Shown one piece after another: positions 32,000 through 40,887 of a DNA stretch of 64,000 nucleotides (position 1 is its first letter; each line of letters begins with the position of its first letter). Made by a program: the position numbers and the translations under genes. The DNA lies in contig CALSRM010000002.1 in assembly GCA_943788755.1 (NCBI GenBank), positions 1 to 64,000 of the forward strand. The letters are read 5' to 3'. The notes under the pieces were generated by a model that made no database searches, was not told where the DNA came from, and saw nothing but the letters and a program-made list of their open reading frames with translations. The stretch comes from an uncultured Flavobacteriales bacterium (lineage in GTDB: Bacteria > Bacteroidota > Bacteroidia > Flavobacteriales_D > Parvicellaceae).

Positions 32000-32842
32000 A
32001 TGAAGATAGACGAATTAAAAGAAAAGTATACTTACGAAACCTCCAATTTTGTTACAATTGATGAACTAGATATTCATTATTGCGATGAAGGCGGTGGTGA
32101 AGTAATACTTTTAGTTCATGGGACATTTTCTTCTCTTCATTCATTCGATGATTGGAATGAAATATTAAAAAAGCAGTATCGAGTAATCCGATTGGATCTA
32201 CCGGGTTTTGGTTTAACAGGTCCAAATCCGACTCATGAGTATAGTATTGACGACTATTCAGACTTTTTAGATGCATTTTTAGAAAAGCTGAATATCAAAT
32301 CATGTTGCATAGCAGGAAGCTCATTAGGAGGTTGGATTTGTTGGGAATTTGCAGTGAAATATGAAAATAGGGTTGATGAATTAATTTTAATTAATTCTGC
32401 AGGATATATTGGAGAAAAAAGTATGCCATTGCCATTTGTAATAGCCCAAAACCCTTTTCTTAGAAATGTTTTTAACTATGTCCCAAGAGCTGTTGTTCGA
32501 AGATTTTTGAGACAGGTGTTTGAAGATCAATCTAAAGTAACAGATGAGCTTGTAAATCGGCACTATGACTTGTTTCATAGAGAAGGAAATAAAGAGGCTT
32601 TTGTTAAATTAGCAAATTCTGATTATGCACATAATACGGATCGTCTAATACAGCTTTCAATTCCAGTATTAATTATGTGGGGAGCCAATGATAATTGGAT
32701 TAATGTTAAACATTCTAGAAAGTTTGAAAAAGATATTCAGAATTCAGAAGTTGTTATTTATGAAAATGTAGGGCATGTTCCCATGGAGGAAATTCCAGAA
32801 AAATCTGCTGCAGATTTGATCTCGTTTTTGGAGAGAAACTAA
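32000..32842 (+). CDS. Alpha/beta hydrolase
   Basis: A 280-aa protein with the complete alpha/beta hydrolase pattern. The oxyanion region is LLVHGTFSSLHSFDDW (residues 37-52) and RLDLPGFGLTGP follows. The nucleophile elbow GSSLGG has Ser108. The acid is Asp231 in WGANDNW and the catalytic His259 is in VGHVPMEEIP. A helical cap lies between about 135 and 215. The pattern is shared by esterases, C-C hydrolases and haloalkane dehalogenases; the substrate cannot be assigned. Confidence 0.88.
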   Translation: MKIDELKEKYTYETSNFVTIDELDIHYCDEGGGEVILLVHGTFSSLHSFDDWNEILKKQYRVIRLDLPGFGLTGPNPTHEYSIDDYSDFLDAFLEKLNIKSCCIAGSSLGGWICWEFAVKYENRVDELILINSAGYIGEKSMPLPFVIAQNPFLRNVFNYVPRAVVRRFLRQVFEDQSKVTDELVNRHYDLFHREGNKEAFVKLANSDYAHNTDRLIQLSIPVLIMWGANDNWINVKHSRKFEKDIQNSEVVIYENVGHVPMEEIPEKSAADLISFLERN

Positions 32843-32871
32843 TCTGTATTAATCTATTTTTCATAAAAAGC

Positions 32872-32879
32872 TATCTTTA
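32872..32879 (+). promoter_or_regulatory. Putative -7 element upstream of the beta-propeller gene
   Basis: TATCTTTA, one mismatch from TAnnTTTG, ends 19 bases before the GTG start. Evidence is limited to this match and position. Confidence 0.3.
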
Positions 32880-32898
32880 CAGCATTATTGCAAGTAAG

Positions 32899-34377
32899 GT
32901 GCTTCGACGACTTCTATATCTCTATTTTATTTTAAATGCTTTTTCGGCCTTTGCATATAAAGAAGACAGTACATTATCTCAGTTGAAAATTATTGAAGGT
33001 AAAATTAATCCCAAATCAATTGTCCATTCGGGAAACGGGCTATTTTTTGCCCAAAACATGATGTATAAACATACGGTTACCGTTTACGATAGAAACTTTC
33101 AGTTGCTAAAAACCATTTCGGATAAGGTAGAATTGAATAAGTATGGCTATTCTAAAAGAAATGGGTTGTACAGAGGTTCACCTGTAGAATGCACATTTAC
33201 ACATGATGGTAGATTTGCTTGGGTTTCCAATTATAATATGAGTGGAGGAGCGGAAACGGAATTCAACAAGCCTGGTTGCGATAATTGTCACGGGACAGGA
33301 ATTTACGATAGTAGCTTTGTATATAAAATTAATTCTTCCACATTGTTGATTGAAGCGATTGTTAAGGTTGGTGCAGTTCCCAAATATTTGGCGGCTACAC
33401 CTGACAGTAAATATGTATTGGTTACCAATTGGAGTAGTAGTGACTTAAGTATTATAGATACGGACAAATTAAAAGAAATTAAAAGAATAAAATTGGGGAC
33501 TTATCCTAGAGGAATTGAAGTGGATAGTTCAGGGACTAAAGCTTATATAGCTATAATGGGGTCAAGTAAAATAGCTGTTATTGATTTAAGAACTTTTGAG
33601 AAGACTTGGATAAAAGATGTAGGAAAATCTCCTCGTCATTTATGTATGAGTCCAAAAAATGATTATCTGTATGTAAGTTTAAATGGAGATGGAGTAGTTG
33701 GAAAGATTGATTTATCTACCAACGAGGTTACAAAAATTAAAACAGGAAGTCTTCCTCGTTCGATGGCTCTCTCTGGAGACGGAAGGCATTTGTATGTAGT
33801 CAATTACGGAAGTGATAAATTGACAAAAGTCAGGACCTTAGACATGAAGGTTTTGGACAATATTAAAACAAATGACAAGCCAATCGGGATTACCTATGAC
33901 GATGAAACTAATAATATATGGGTAGCTTGTTATGAGGGCAGCATTATGGTGTTTCATGATAGTTATTATGATTCTATAGTAACAGATTTGCTATATGATG
34001 AATTGCTTGCGCAAAATGCTGATGAAATAGAATTCAGAAAAAAGATAACAACAGAAATTGAATTGCCACTTCAAGACAAGGAAACTCTGTTAGAAGCAAA
34101 AATTGAAAAGCCTGTTGAGATTTTACCGAATAAAATTGTTAGCAATAAAGTGAATAAATATTATTTGATAGCTGGGAGTTTTAAAAACAAATTGAATGCC
34201 GAAGGATTGGTGAAAGAATTATCAGCTAAAGGGTATGCTTCGTTCATCTATTTTAATCTAGAGAATGAATTTACCTATGCTTGTGTCAGTTCTTATGCTA
34301 ACAAAGCAATGGCAATTCAACAATCTACAGCACTAAAAGAAGATGGTATTGCTGTCTGGATGTATTCGGTTAGGTAA
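32899..34377 (+). CDS. YVTN-type beta-propeller protein with C-terminal SPOR domain
   Basis: A 492-aa exported protein starting at GTG. A signal peptide (about residues 1-19, ending AFSAFA) is followed by about seven blade-like repeats of the YVTN/NHL type, such as KYVLVTNWSSSDLSIIDTDK, TKAYIAIMGSSKIAVIDL and RHLYVVNYGSDKL. A linker leads to a SPOR domain (about 418-492): YYLIAGSFKNKLNAEGLVKE, then SAKGYASFIYFN. SPOR domains bind denuded peptidoglycan at division sites. The pairing suggests a periplasmic wall-binding scaffold, which is inference. A CDNCH pentapeptide at 127-131 has the form of a haem c motif. GTG is used because no in-frame ATG gives the signal peptide. Confidence 0.82.
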   Translation: MLRRLLYLYFILNAFSAFAYKEDSTLSQLKIIEGKINPKSIVHSGNGLFFAQNMMYKHTVTVYDRNFQLLKTISDKVELNKYGYSKRNGLYRGSPVECTFTHDGRFAWVSNYNMSGGAETEFNKPGCDNCHGTGIYDSSFVYKINSSTLLIEAIVKVGAVPKYLAATPDSKYVLVTNWSSSDLSIIDTDKLKEIKRIKLGTYPRGIEVDSSGTKAYIAIMGSSKIAVIDLRTFEKTWIKDVGKSPRHLCMSPKNDYLYVSLNGDGVVGKIDLSTNEVTKIKTGSLPRSMALSGDGRHLYVVNYGSDKLTKVRTLDMKVLDNIKTNDKPIGITYDDETNNIWVACYEGSIMVFHDSYYDSIVTDLLYDELLAQNADEIEFRKKITTEIELPLQDKETLLEAKIEKPVEILPNKIVSNKVNKYYLIAGSFKNKLNAEGLVKELSAKGYASFIYFNLENEFTYACVSSYANKAMAIQQSTALKEDGIAVWMYSVR

Positions 34378-34398
34378 CCAATAATAGATAAATGTTGA

Positions 34399-34431
34399 TT
34401 GTAGCTAATTCAGAAGTTTTCGTTAAATTTG
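34399..34431 (+). promoter_or_regulatory. Putative promoter upstream of the 161-aa protein
   Basis: TTG at 34399-34401, a 22-base spacer and TAAATTTG at 34424-34431 (exact TAnnTTTG), 12 bases before the first ATG. The surrounding CGTTAAATTTG and following TACATCA recur upstream of the secreted propeller gene at 42953. Confidence 0.55.
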
Positions 34432-34443
34432 GTACATCATTAG

Positions 34444-34929
34444 ATGAAAAACAGAAAAAAACCTATGAAAACACAATATCCGAAATTGCAAGCAATTGAA
34501 TTAGAGAGAGGATTTATAGAACTTTTGCAAGGAAATATAGTCCTTTTAAAATTTAAAGAAAACGGTTTTTTTGAGTTAAAAGATGCTATAGAAGCAAACA
34601 AGGCTATTTACTCAATTGTGAAAGGTAAGCCGTTTTTGTCTTTAGTCGATGCACGTGTATATGGTGGTATTTCAGCTGGTGCTCGAGAATTTTTTGCAAA
34701 AGATACTTTAACGAAGGAAATTAAAATTGCTGAAGCAATTGTTATTAATACTTTGCCTGCCAGATTATATGCTAAATTTTATATACGATTAAGTAAATCT
34801 GCTAATCCGGTTAAAATATTTAGTGACATTTACGATGCTAAATTGTGGTTACAATTGCAACAAAAAAGCATGTTTGGCGAAGTGCTTGAAAGAGATGTCC
34901 TTTTTCATGAGAAATTCAAGAATAACTAA
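34444..34929 (+). CDS. Conserved hypothetical protein, STAS/SpoIIAA-like appearance
   Basis: A 161-aa soluble protein with no signal peptide. It alternates strands and helices: FIELLQGNIVLLKFKENGFF, DAIEANKAIYSIVKGKPFLSLVDAR, then SAGAREFFAKD, KIAEAIVINTLPARLYAKFYI and PVKIFSDIYDAKLWL. This order resembles the small SpoIIAA/STAS-like proteins seen in flavobacteria, where the function is unknown. ATG at 34465 (MKTQYPK) is an alternative start. No clear operon partner; the next gene is convergent with a 6-base gap. Confidence 0.65.
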   Translation: MKNRKKPMKTQYPKLQAIELERGFIELLQGNIVLLKFKENGFFELKDAIEANKAIYSIVKGKPFLSLVDARVYGGISAGAREFFAKDTLTKEIKIAEAIVINTLPARLYAKFYIRLSKSANPVKIFSDIYDAKLWLQLQQKSMFGEVLERDVLFHEKFKNN

Positions 34930-34935
34930 AGGTAT

Positions 34936-35730
34936 TTATTGGTCGCAATCGCAATTAGGTTTTTCCGAGAATAAATATTCGACAGCGTAAGTTTTACTTT
35001 TATATGTTTTTTCTTTCAGCTTAGCTACCCTATTTAATCTTGTTTTAGTAGCTCCCTGTTCAATCCAAAATATGAAGGTTACATCATTTATTTCTTTTTC
35101 AATAAAATACAATGGATTTGGTTTCTTGTTTGGGTAACTGTGATTGAACAATACTTCCCCATTTGTAAATAGCGAGTCAATATCTGTGTCAGTTATCCCA
35201 AAGCAATCCATTTCGCAATTAAAAACCTTTTCAAACCTCAATTTATTTGAAGATAGTTTTTCTAATGTCATATCATTCGGCAAATACATGGCTTTTGCAA
35301 TATCAGATTCTCCTGAGCAGTTCTTGGATGTTTCTAGGTCATTGAATTTCGAAATGAAAACAACAGAATCTCTTTCGTATAAGTCAAAAGAAATTATTAA
35401 ATCATTGTGCTCAATAACATATACTTTTTGCTCACCTATTTTATTAACGTTGTTTAATTTATAATTTTCAAGTTTTACATTTGTGGAACTTGCTCCAAAG
35501 TTAACATCGCCATTAGCTAGTAACAAAAAGACATCTTTTTTAGTAATGTTGTTGCTTGCCATCATGCAAGAATCCTGCGCAGTGAAATAGATGTTGCTCG
35601 TGCGAATGGAGTTAAGGACTCTTTCGTTGGGCAGCCATTCGCAGCCTCTTCCTCTAAAGATGATCAAGCATGCAATTATGCCAATGCTAAAACCTACTAA
35701 ATAATATTTTAATCGACCTCCAAACTTCAT
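34936..35730 (-). CDS. Membrane-anchored protein with two DUF4258-like units
   Basis: A 264-aa protein with one N-terminal helix (about residues 9-26) and an extracytoplasmic remainder. Two similar segments are visible: residues 55-78 (CMMASNNITKKDVFLLLANG, then DVNF) and 172-195 (CEMDCFGITDTDIDSLFTNG, then EVLF). Each is followed by a strand region (KVYVIEHNDLIISFDL and PLYFIEKEINDVTFIFWIE). The layout recalls DUF4258-type proteins, from memory, but the identity is not certain. Cysteines at 30, 55, 138, 172, 176, 260 and 262 could form disulfides. The function is unknown. Confidence 0.65.
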   Translation of the reverse strand: MKFGGRLKYYLVGFSIGIIACLIIFRGRGCEWLPNERVLNSIRTSNIYFTAQDSCMMASNNITKKDVFLLLANGDVNFGASSTNVKLENYKLNNVNKIGEQKVYVIEHNDLIISFDLYERDSVVFISKFNDLETSKNCSGESDIAKAMYLPNDMTLEKLSSNKLRFEKVFNCEMDCFGITDTDIDSLFTNGEVLFNHSYPNKKPNPLYFIEKEINDVTFIFWIEQGATKTRLNRVAKLKEKTYKSKTYAVEYLFSEKPNCDCDQ

Positions 35731-35740
35731 GTGCAGTTAT

Positions 35741-35791
35741 AAAAAAGTCCCATCCCAACCCCGATAGTTATCGGGGTCGGGATGGGACTTT
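35741..35791 (-). terminator. Long hairpin terminator of ahcY
   Basis: A 23-bp inverted repeat with one mismatch (arms 35744-35766 and 35769-35791, loop GT), containing the core CCCCGATA/TATCGGGG. On the minus strand it follows the ahcY stop by about 40 bases and is trailed by six T. The stem is far longer and GC-richer than the window's other terminators and may belong to a repeat family. Confidence 0.75.
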
Positions 35792-35831
35792 AAAAGTACT
35801 ATTAATATCAATATCTCCTAGGAGAAAGAAT

Positions 35832-37145
35832 CTAATATCTGTAATGATCTACTTTGTATGGACCTTCAATTTTCACATCAATATAATCCGCTTGGTCTTG
35901 TGTCAATGTTTCTAACTCAACACCAATTTTAGCTAAATGTAACCTTGCTACTTTTTCATCCAAGTGTTTAGGCAGCATGTATACTTCATTTTTGTATGCA
36001 TCCGTGTTGTTCCATAACTCTAATTGAGCTAATGTTTGGTTTGTAAATGAATTACTCATTACAAAAGAAGGGTGTCCAGTAGCACAACCTAAATTTACCA
36101 ATCTACCTTCAGCTAAAACGAATATAACATTACCGTTAATATTGTACTGATCGACTTGTGGCTTGATTGTATCTTTAGTATGACCATACTTACCGTTTAA
36201 CCAAGCCATGTCAATTTCATTGTCAAAGTGCCCAATATTACAAACAATAGCTTGGTCTTTCATTGCCTCAAAGTGTCTCCCTTCAATAATGTTGAAGTTA
36301 CCAGTTGTAGTAACAATAATATTTGCTTCCTTGCAAGCATCATCCATTCTTTTCACTTCAAAACCGTCCATTGCAGCTTGTAAAGCACAAATTGGATCAA
36401 TTTCAGTAACAATCACCCTTGCTCCGGCACCAGCTAATGAAGCAGCAGAACCTTTTCCAACATCACCATACCCAGCAACTACAGCAACTTTTCCTGCCAT
36501 CATTACATCAGTAGCTCTTCTAATTGCATCAACTAAAGATTCTTTACATCCGTATTTGTTGTCAAATTTAGATTTAGTAACAGAATCATTTACATTGATT
36601 GCTGGCATAACTAATGTGCCTGCCTTCATTCTGTCATACAATCTATGAACACCGGTAGTTGTTTCTTCTGATAATCCTTTAATTCCAGCACATAACTCTG
36701 GGTATTTATCAAAAACCATATTCGTTAAATCACCACCATCATCCAAAATCAAGTTCAATGGCTTGCCATCTTTAAACCCATTAATTGTTTGGTCAATACA
36801 CCAATCAAACTCTTCATCATTTAATCCTTTCCATGCATATACAGGGACACCTGTGGCAGCAATTGCAGCAGCAGCTTGATCTTGTGTTGAGAAAATATTA
36901 CAAGATGACCAAGTAACTTCAGCACCTAAAGCTGTTAAGGTTTCAATTAAAACAGCTGTTTGAATAGTCATGTGTAAACATCCTGCAATTCTTGCTCCAG
37001 CCAAAGGCTTAGAATCACCATACTCTTCTCTAAGAGACATTAATCCTGGCATTTCAGCTTCAGCAATTGTAATTTCTTTTCTTCCCCAATCTGCTAAAGA
37101 AATATCTTTAACCTTGTAAGGTAATTTTTCTGTTGTAGTTGTCAT
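35832..37145 (-). CDS. ahcY: Adenosylhomocysteinase
   Basis: A 437-aa NAD-dependent hydrolase splitting S-adenosylhomocysteine into adenosine and homocysteine, which keeps methyltransferases running. Motifs are [17 protein letters not shown] near residue 53, [17 protein letters not shown], the NAD-binding [20 protein letters not shown] near 225-245 and the C-terminal DHYRY that closes the active site of the neighbouring subunit. It has a well-matched promoter upstream (37198-37228) and a long hairpin terminator downstream, so it is probably monocistronic. Confidence 0.97.
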   Translation of the reverse strand: MTTTTEKLPYKVKDISLADWGRKEITIAEAEMPGLMSLREEYGDSKPLAGARIAGCLHMTIQTAVLIETLTALGAEVTWSSCNIFSTQDQAAAAIAATGVPVYAWKGLNDEEFDWCIDQTINGFKDGKPLNLILDDGGDLTNMVFDKYPELCAGIKGLSEETTTGVHRLYDRMKAGTLVMPAINVNDSVTKSKFDNKYGCKESLVDAIRRATDVMMAGKVAVVAGYGDVGKGSAASLAGAGARVIVTEIDPICALQAAMDGFEVKRMDDACKEANIIVTTTGNFNIIEGRHFEAMKDQAIVCNIGHFDNEIDMAWLNGKYGHTKDTIKPQVDQYNINGNVIFVLAEGRLVNLGCATGHPSFVMSNSFTNQTLAQLELWNNTDAYKNEVYMLPKHLDEKVARLHLAKIGVELETLTQDQADYIDVKIEGPYKVDHYRY

Positions 37146-37197
37146 ATCAATGATAAGTTTAATAATTTCTAATGCATGCTTTTTCTAAAAGCGAGTG

Positions 37198-37228
37198 CAA
37201 AGATAAGGGATTACTTTATTAAATCAAA
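37198..37228 (-). promoter_or_regulatory. Promoter of ahcY
   Basis: On the minus strand, TTTG (37225-37228), a 19-base spacer and TATCTTTG (37198-37205) match the Bacteroidota consensus TTTG-N19-TAnnTTTG at all specified positions. The -7 box lies about 50 bases upstream of the ahcY start. Confidence 0.7.
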
Positions 37229-37382
37229 TGATAAGGAGCATACGATTGTTAAAGTATTGTATTTTTTTTTGACTTAAAGGCTTCAATCGATTTTTTTTTC
37301 AGTGGTTTACAACTTATTTAGGCGAAAGGAGCTAATTTTATTTCTGGATACGACTGAAAGCATATCATAATTAATATTATTA

Positions 37383-38051
37383 CTAATTATTCAAAATAAT
37401 AACCGTCATGTCTTTATTGACTCGGTTAAATAAGTCAATTACATCTTCATTTTTCATTCGCACACAGCCGTGTGATGCTGGTTGCCCAATTAGACCTTCT
37501 TCGGCAGTTCCATGGATGTAAATGTGTCTTTCAAAAGAATCCAATTCACCACCTTTATTAATGCCGTTTTCTAATCCTTCAAGTGTTAAAATTCGTGTGG
37601 TGATAGCATCTTCTCCTGTTTTCATAGGGTTGGTTTGAATGCTGGCAATGTTTCCGGTATATTTTCTAGCTTTTAGAATCCCTCCTATGGGAGCATCAGA
37701 TCCAAACTTCCCTCTTATCTTGTGCAAACCGATAGGTGTCATGTCACTACCAGCTTTTGTTCCGGCACCATGCATAGAAGTAGAAACGGGGTAAGATATA
37801 ATGCGATTTCCATTTAGGTATAAATCCAGCTCTTGCCGCTTGACGCCTACGTAAATAAAATTTTCAAAACGTTGATCAGGGTATTTTATTGAAAGGTATT
37901 CCAATAAAAACTCATTATTTTTGATGGGTGTACTTACCTTTATTCTTGGACTTGTAAAAAATGAAGCATTAATCAAGAATGCGGAGAACAGTAGAATACT
38001 TAAATTAAAAAGTAACTTTTTGGATCTTATATAAGATTTCAACAATGTCAT
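37383..38051 (-). CDS. L,D-transpeptidase (YkuD domain)
   Basis: A 222-aa protein with an N-terminal hydrophobic segment (about residues 13-32) that may be a signal peptide or anchor. The YkuD domain covers about 63-222. The catalytic motif is HIYIHGTAEEGLIGQPASHG (176-195), followed by CVRMKNEDV, with His180 and nucleophilic Cys196. It is expected to form 3-3 cross-links in peptidoglycan or exchange D-amino acids. It belongs to a different L,D-transpeptidase branch from the YafK-like gene at 22561. It is flanked by intergenic gaps and has no obvious operon partner. Confidence 0.88.
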   Translation of the reverse strand: MTLLKSYIRSKKLLFNLSILLFSAFLINASFFTSPRIKVSTPIKNNEFLLEYLSIKYPDQRFENFIYVGVKRQELDLYLNGNRIISYPVSTSMHGAGTKAGSDMTPIGLHKIRGKFGSDAPIGGILKARKYTGNIASIQTNPMKTGEDAITTRILTLEGLENGINKGGELDSFERHIYIHGTAEEGLIGQPASHGCVRMKNEDVIDLFNRVNKDMTVIILNN

Positions 38052-38149
38052 CTCATTTTGTTTAAGAGTTTTTTACGGTATTTTTTTAAATAGGTTATAA
38101 ATATACATACGGTCCTAGTATACTGTAATTGAGAAAAAATAATTCTAAG

Positions 38150-39880
38150 TTAGAAAAAATTAATAAAGCCAAAGTGAATTTTAGCAGACCTAATAATAAA
38201 TGGGCTACCTTTTTGACTGCCTAGAGCATAGCTAATAGAAAAGATTCCGGGTTTTGTGCTAAAGTTTATCCCAACTCCTGTTCCTATCGGTGTGTCAGTA
38301 ATAAAGTTTCCTTTAACTCTATTTTCGTACCAAGCACCATCAATAAAGATGAAAATATTAGAATTTTGCTCTAAAAGAAATCTGTATTCTATGGTTCCAA
38401 TAGCAAAGCTTGAATTATATATAGACTCTTCGTCAAAACCTCTTAATGTTATATTTCCACCTATTCTGAATAGTTCATTAGTAAACATATTCTCATTGAA
38501 AATGAACCCAGTTTTTGATCCTAATTTAATGGTGCTTCTTGTTTTTATCGGAATATAAAAATCAAAATTTGATTGTATTCCAAATTGAGCAGTTTTTAAA
38601 TTTAAGTCCTCATAAATAATTGGATTCAAGTTATTGTTTTTACGAATGGTTTTTGTTCCAGCTGAAACGGATAAAAAAGCAGCGTATCCTTTTGTTGGAT
38701 TGTATTTGTAGTTTAATTTTATTGACTTCATTTCAATTCCATAAGAACTATTGCTAATGTCTGCAAATTCTGGAAGTGTTGTTGCAAATTGAAATCGCTC
38801 AGAAGAAAGCAAATTTGAACTTTTGTTCTGATAAAAAACCGCAAGAGTATTGTCACTATTAAAAAAATACTGGACACCTATTTTGCCATCAATATTTATA
38901 AATGTTGTATCTCTTTTATACAAAGAGAATTTTGTGTCAACACCAAAAGATGAGTTAAGCAAAAAGGGATAAGAAAAAGCTGTTTGCAGGTTTTGTGTGA
39001 GTGGCTGAAGTTTCCTCCAATTTAATTGGATGGTTTCTCCTTTGTGCAGAGCATTCAATAGCTTAATATTTACGTCACCTGTTATATTAATTTTTCCATC
39101 ATCATCTGGTAATAAGCCAATAATACCATTGAAATTACTTGCAGGCTTGTTTTTTAAATAGATATAGATATAGCATTTATTGTTGATAAATTCATATTCT
39201 GAAGGTTTAATGGATTGTAGAAAAGGGCTTTCTTTTATGCGCGTCTCTATTTGGTTGATGATTTGTTGCTGGTAAATGTCATTCGGGTCTATTTTCAGTA
39301 TATTGTAAATTAGTTTATTGGAGTTTTGGACCTCTCCTTTAACAAAAATACTATCAATTCTAATTAATGGCCCTTTGTCGATTAATAATTTACTGCTCAG
39401 TTGGTTATTATTAAATGTTATACTGTCCAATTTAACGCTTGCAAACGGAAAGCCATTGTTTTCATAAAAGGTAAGTACTTTGTCAAATAACTTTGATAAT
39501 TGCTGAGGATTAAATGGTTTATTGGAAAATAATTTCTCTCTAAAACCGGAAGAACCCAGTGCATCTTCATTTTCTCGGTTAAAAGACAGCCTTGAGAAAG
39601 AATAAAGATCTCCTGAATGAATATAAATGTCTATTTTCCAAAGAGATTCATCTATTAATACGCTATCAATTCCTGCTGCCAAATATCCATTTTGGATTAA
39701 TGAGCTTTGTAATTGTCTTAATTTCTGTTTATGGTTTTTTTTAGAGATTTGTGTGAAACTCTTATCTAAATCATAATTTTCTGGTAGGCAATGAAAGTTG
39801 TTCGACCAAGATTGTGCATCTGCAATGTTCGTAAATAGCAAAACAATAAATATGTAGATGTATTTTGACACTTTATTCAA
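38150..39880 (-). CDS. BamA/TamA-like outer-membrane protein
   Basis: A 576-aa protein with a signal peptide (about residues 1-22, ending NIADAQS). POTRA-like segments follow: LIQNGYLAAGIDSVLIDE, then LTFYENNGFPFASVKLDSI and ILKIDPNDIYQQQIINQIE. A 16-strand-type barrel (about 245-576) includes LRGFDEESIYNSSFAIGTIE, close to the conserved G-x-[RF] loop-6 motif (here LRGF, where VRGF or VRGY is usual), and ends in KIHFGFINFF. The terminal aromatic F fits an outer-membrane barrel. It is smaller than BamA and has fewer POTRA units, so it is probably a TamA- or Omp85-related secretion or assembly factor, function not assigned. Confidence 0.82.
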   Translation of the reverse strand: MNKVSKYIYIFIVLLFTNIADAQSWSNNFHCLPENYDLDKSFTQISKKNHKQKLRQLQSSLIQNGYLAAGIDSVLIDESLWKIDIYIHSGDLYSFSRLSFNRENEDALGSSGFREKLFSNKPFNPQQLSKLFDKVLTFYENNGFPFASVKLDSITFNNNQLSSKLLIDKGPLIRIDSIFVKGEVQNSNKLIYNILKIDPNDIYQQQIINQIETRIKESPFLQSIKPSEYEFINNKCYIYIYLKNKPASNFNGIIGLLPDDDGKINITGDVNIKLLNALHKGETIQLNWRKLQPLTQNLQTAFSYPFLLNSSFGVDTKFSLYKRDTTFINIDGKIGVQYFFNSDNTLAVFYQNKSSNLLSSERFQFATTLPEFADISNSSYGIEMKSIKLNYKYNPTKGYAAFLSVSAGTKTIRKNNNLNPIIYEDLNLKTAQFGIQSNFDFYIPIKTRSTIKLGSKTGFIFNENMFTNELFRIGGNITLRGFDEESIYNSSFAIGTIEYRFLLEQNSNIFIFIDGAWYENRVKGNFITDTPIGTGVGINFSTKPGIFSISYALGSQKGSPFIIRSAKIHFGFINFF

Positions 39881-40562
39881 TTCTCCAATCGATAGGTTCT
39901 TTGTTTAAACTGATTAATAGCTCATTTGTTTTGCGGAAATGTCCATTTCCAAACCAATATCCTCTATTTGCGCTTAAAGGTGATGGGTGACCTGTTGTTA
40001 ATATTTGGTGGTTTTCTCTATTTATAAATTTAATTTTCTTTTTTGCAAAACTTCCCCAAAGCAAAAATATTAACCCCTTCTTTTTAAAGGATAATTGTTT
40101 AATGGCTTCATCAGTAAATATTTGCCAGCCATAATTACTATGAGAATTTGCTTCATCTTTTCGAACGGTCAAAGAAGCGTTTAATAATAAGACACCTTGT
40201 TTGGCCCAACTTTCTAAGTTACCACTTTTTGGGTAGGGTATTTTAAGGTCTTTTTGGATTTCCTTAAAAATATTTTTCAATGAAGGTGGGTGACTCATAC
40301 TTTCTGATACCGAAAAGCATAAGCCATTTGCTTGTCCCTCCCCATGATAAGGGTCTTGGCCAATAATGATAACTTTAACATCATTAAAAGGTGTCAAGTT
40401 GAATGCTGAAAATATCTCTTTTTCAGATGGGAATATGATAGATGTTCTTTTTTCAATAGATAAGGTTGACTTTAGTTCTTCGAAATATTTTTTATCAAAC
40501 TCGCTCGCTAAAGCATGTTTCCAGCCACTCTCGATTCTATCTATTACATTATCTATGTTCAT
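39873..40562 (-). CDS. ung: Uracil-DNA glycosylase
   Basis: A 229-aa family 1 enzyme removing uracil from DNA. Motifs are VIIIGQDPYHGEGQANGLCF (water-activating Asp in QDPYH), SWAKQGVLLLNASLTVRKD, FLLWGSFAKKK and LTTGHPSPLSANRG (the HPSPLS loop). The start at 40562 (MNIDNVIDRI) gives the usual length; a longer reading to 40655 adds 31 residues unlike family members. Its end overlaps the start of the outer-membrane protein gene by 8 bp. Confidence 0.95.
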   Translation of the reverse strand: MNIDNVIDRIESGWKHALASEFDKKYFEELKSTLSIEKRTSIIFPSEKEIFSAFNLTPFNDVKVIIIGQDPYHGEGQANGLCFSVSESMSHPPSLKNIFKEIQKDLKIPYPKSGNLESWAKQGVLLLNASLTVRKDEANSHSNYGWQIFTDEAIKQLSFKKKGLIFLLWGSFAKKKIKFINRENHQILTTGHPSPLSANRGYWFGNGHFRKTNELLISLNKEPIDWRIE

Positions 40563-40887
40563 AACTTTGGAAGTATGTTCTTTGTAAAAGTGAATATTAT
40601 TTTTAATATTTGTATGTGAATTTAAAGAAAACTTAAATAAGCTGAAGTAAGACAATTTCGAGGAAAGTATTTAAAGTGCCAAGATCTTGTTGCTTTAACA
40701 ACATTCTAGTTTTGAAAATGCTCCTAACATACTACATCATATTCTTACGGAGTGATTACTAGTCAATTAGGTAAGTACTGAAATGAGATAAATGTGTTTC
40801 CCACCGAAAATGTGGAGTTGAGGTAGTATATTGAAACTTTATTTACTTACTTTCGTACAGGAATCACATTACTTAAAAAAAATAAAA
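40563..40887. other. Intergenic region between divergent genes
   Basis: A 325-base gap between ung and the small lipoprotein gene. I see no gene or RNA. TACTTTCG at 40848-40855 resembles a -7 box with a mismatch, without a properly spaced -33 element. Confidence 0.45.

Noticed and set aside
40563-40655. 31-residue extension of ung
   Set aside because: The extra residues are not like known uracil-DNA glycosylases and the ATG at 40562 gives the usual length.
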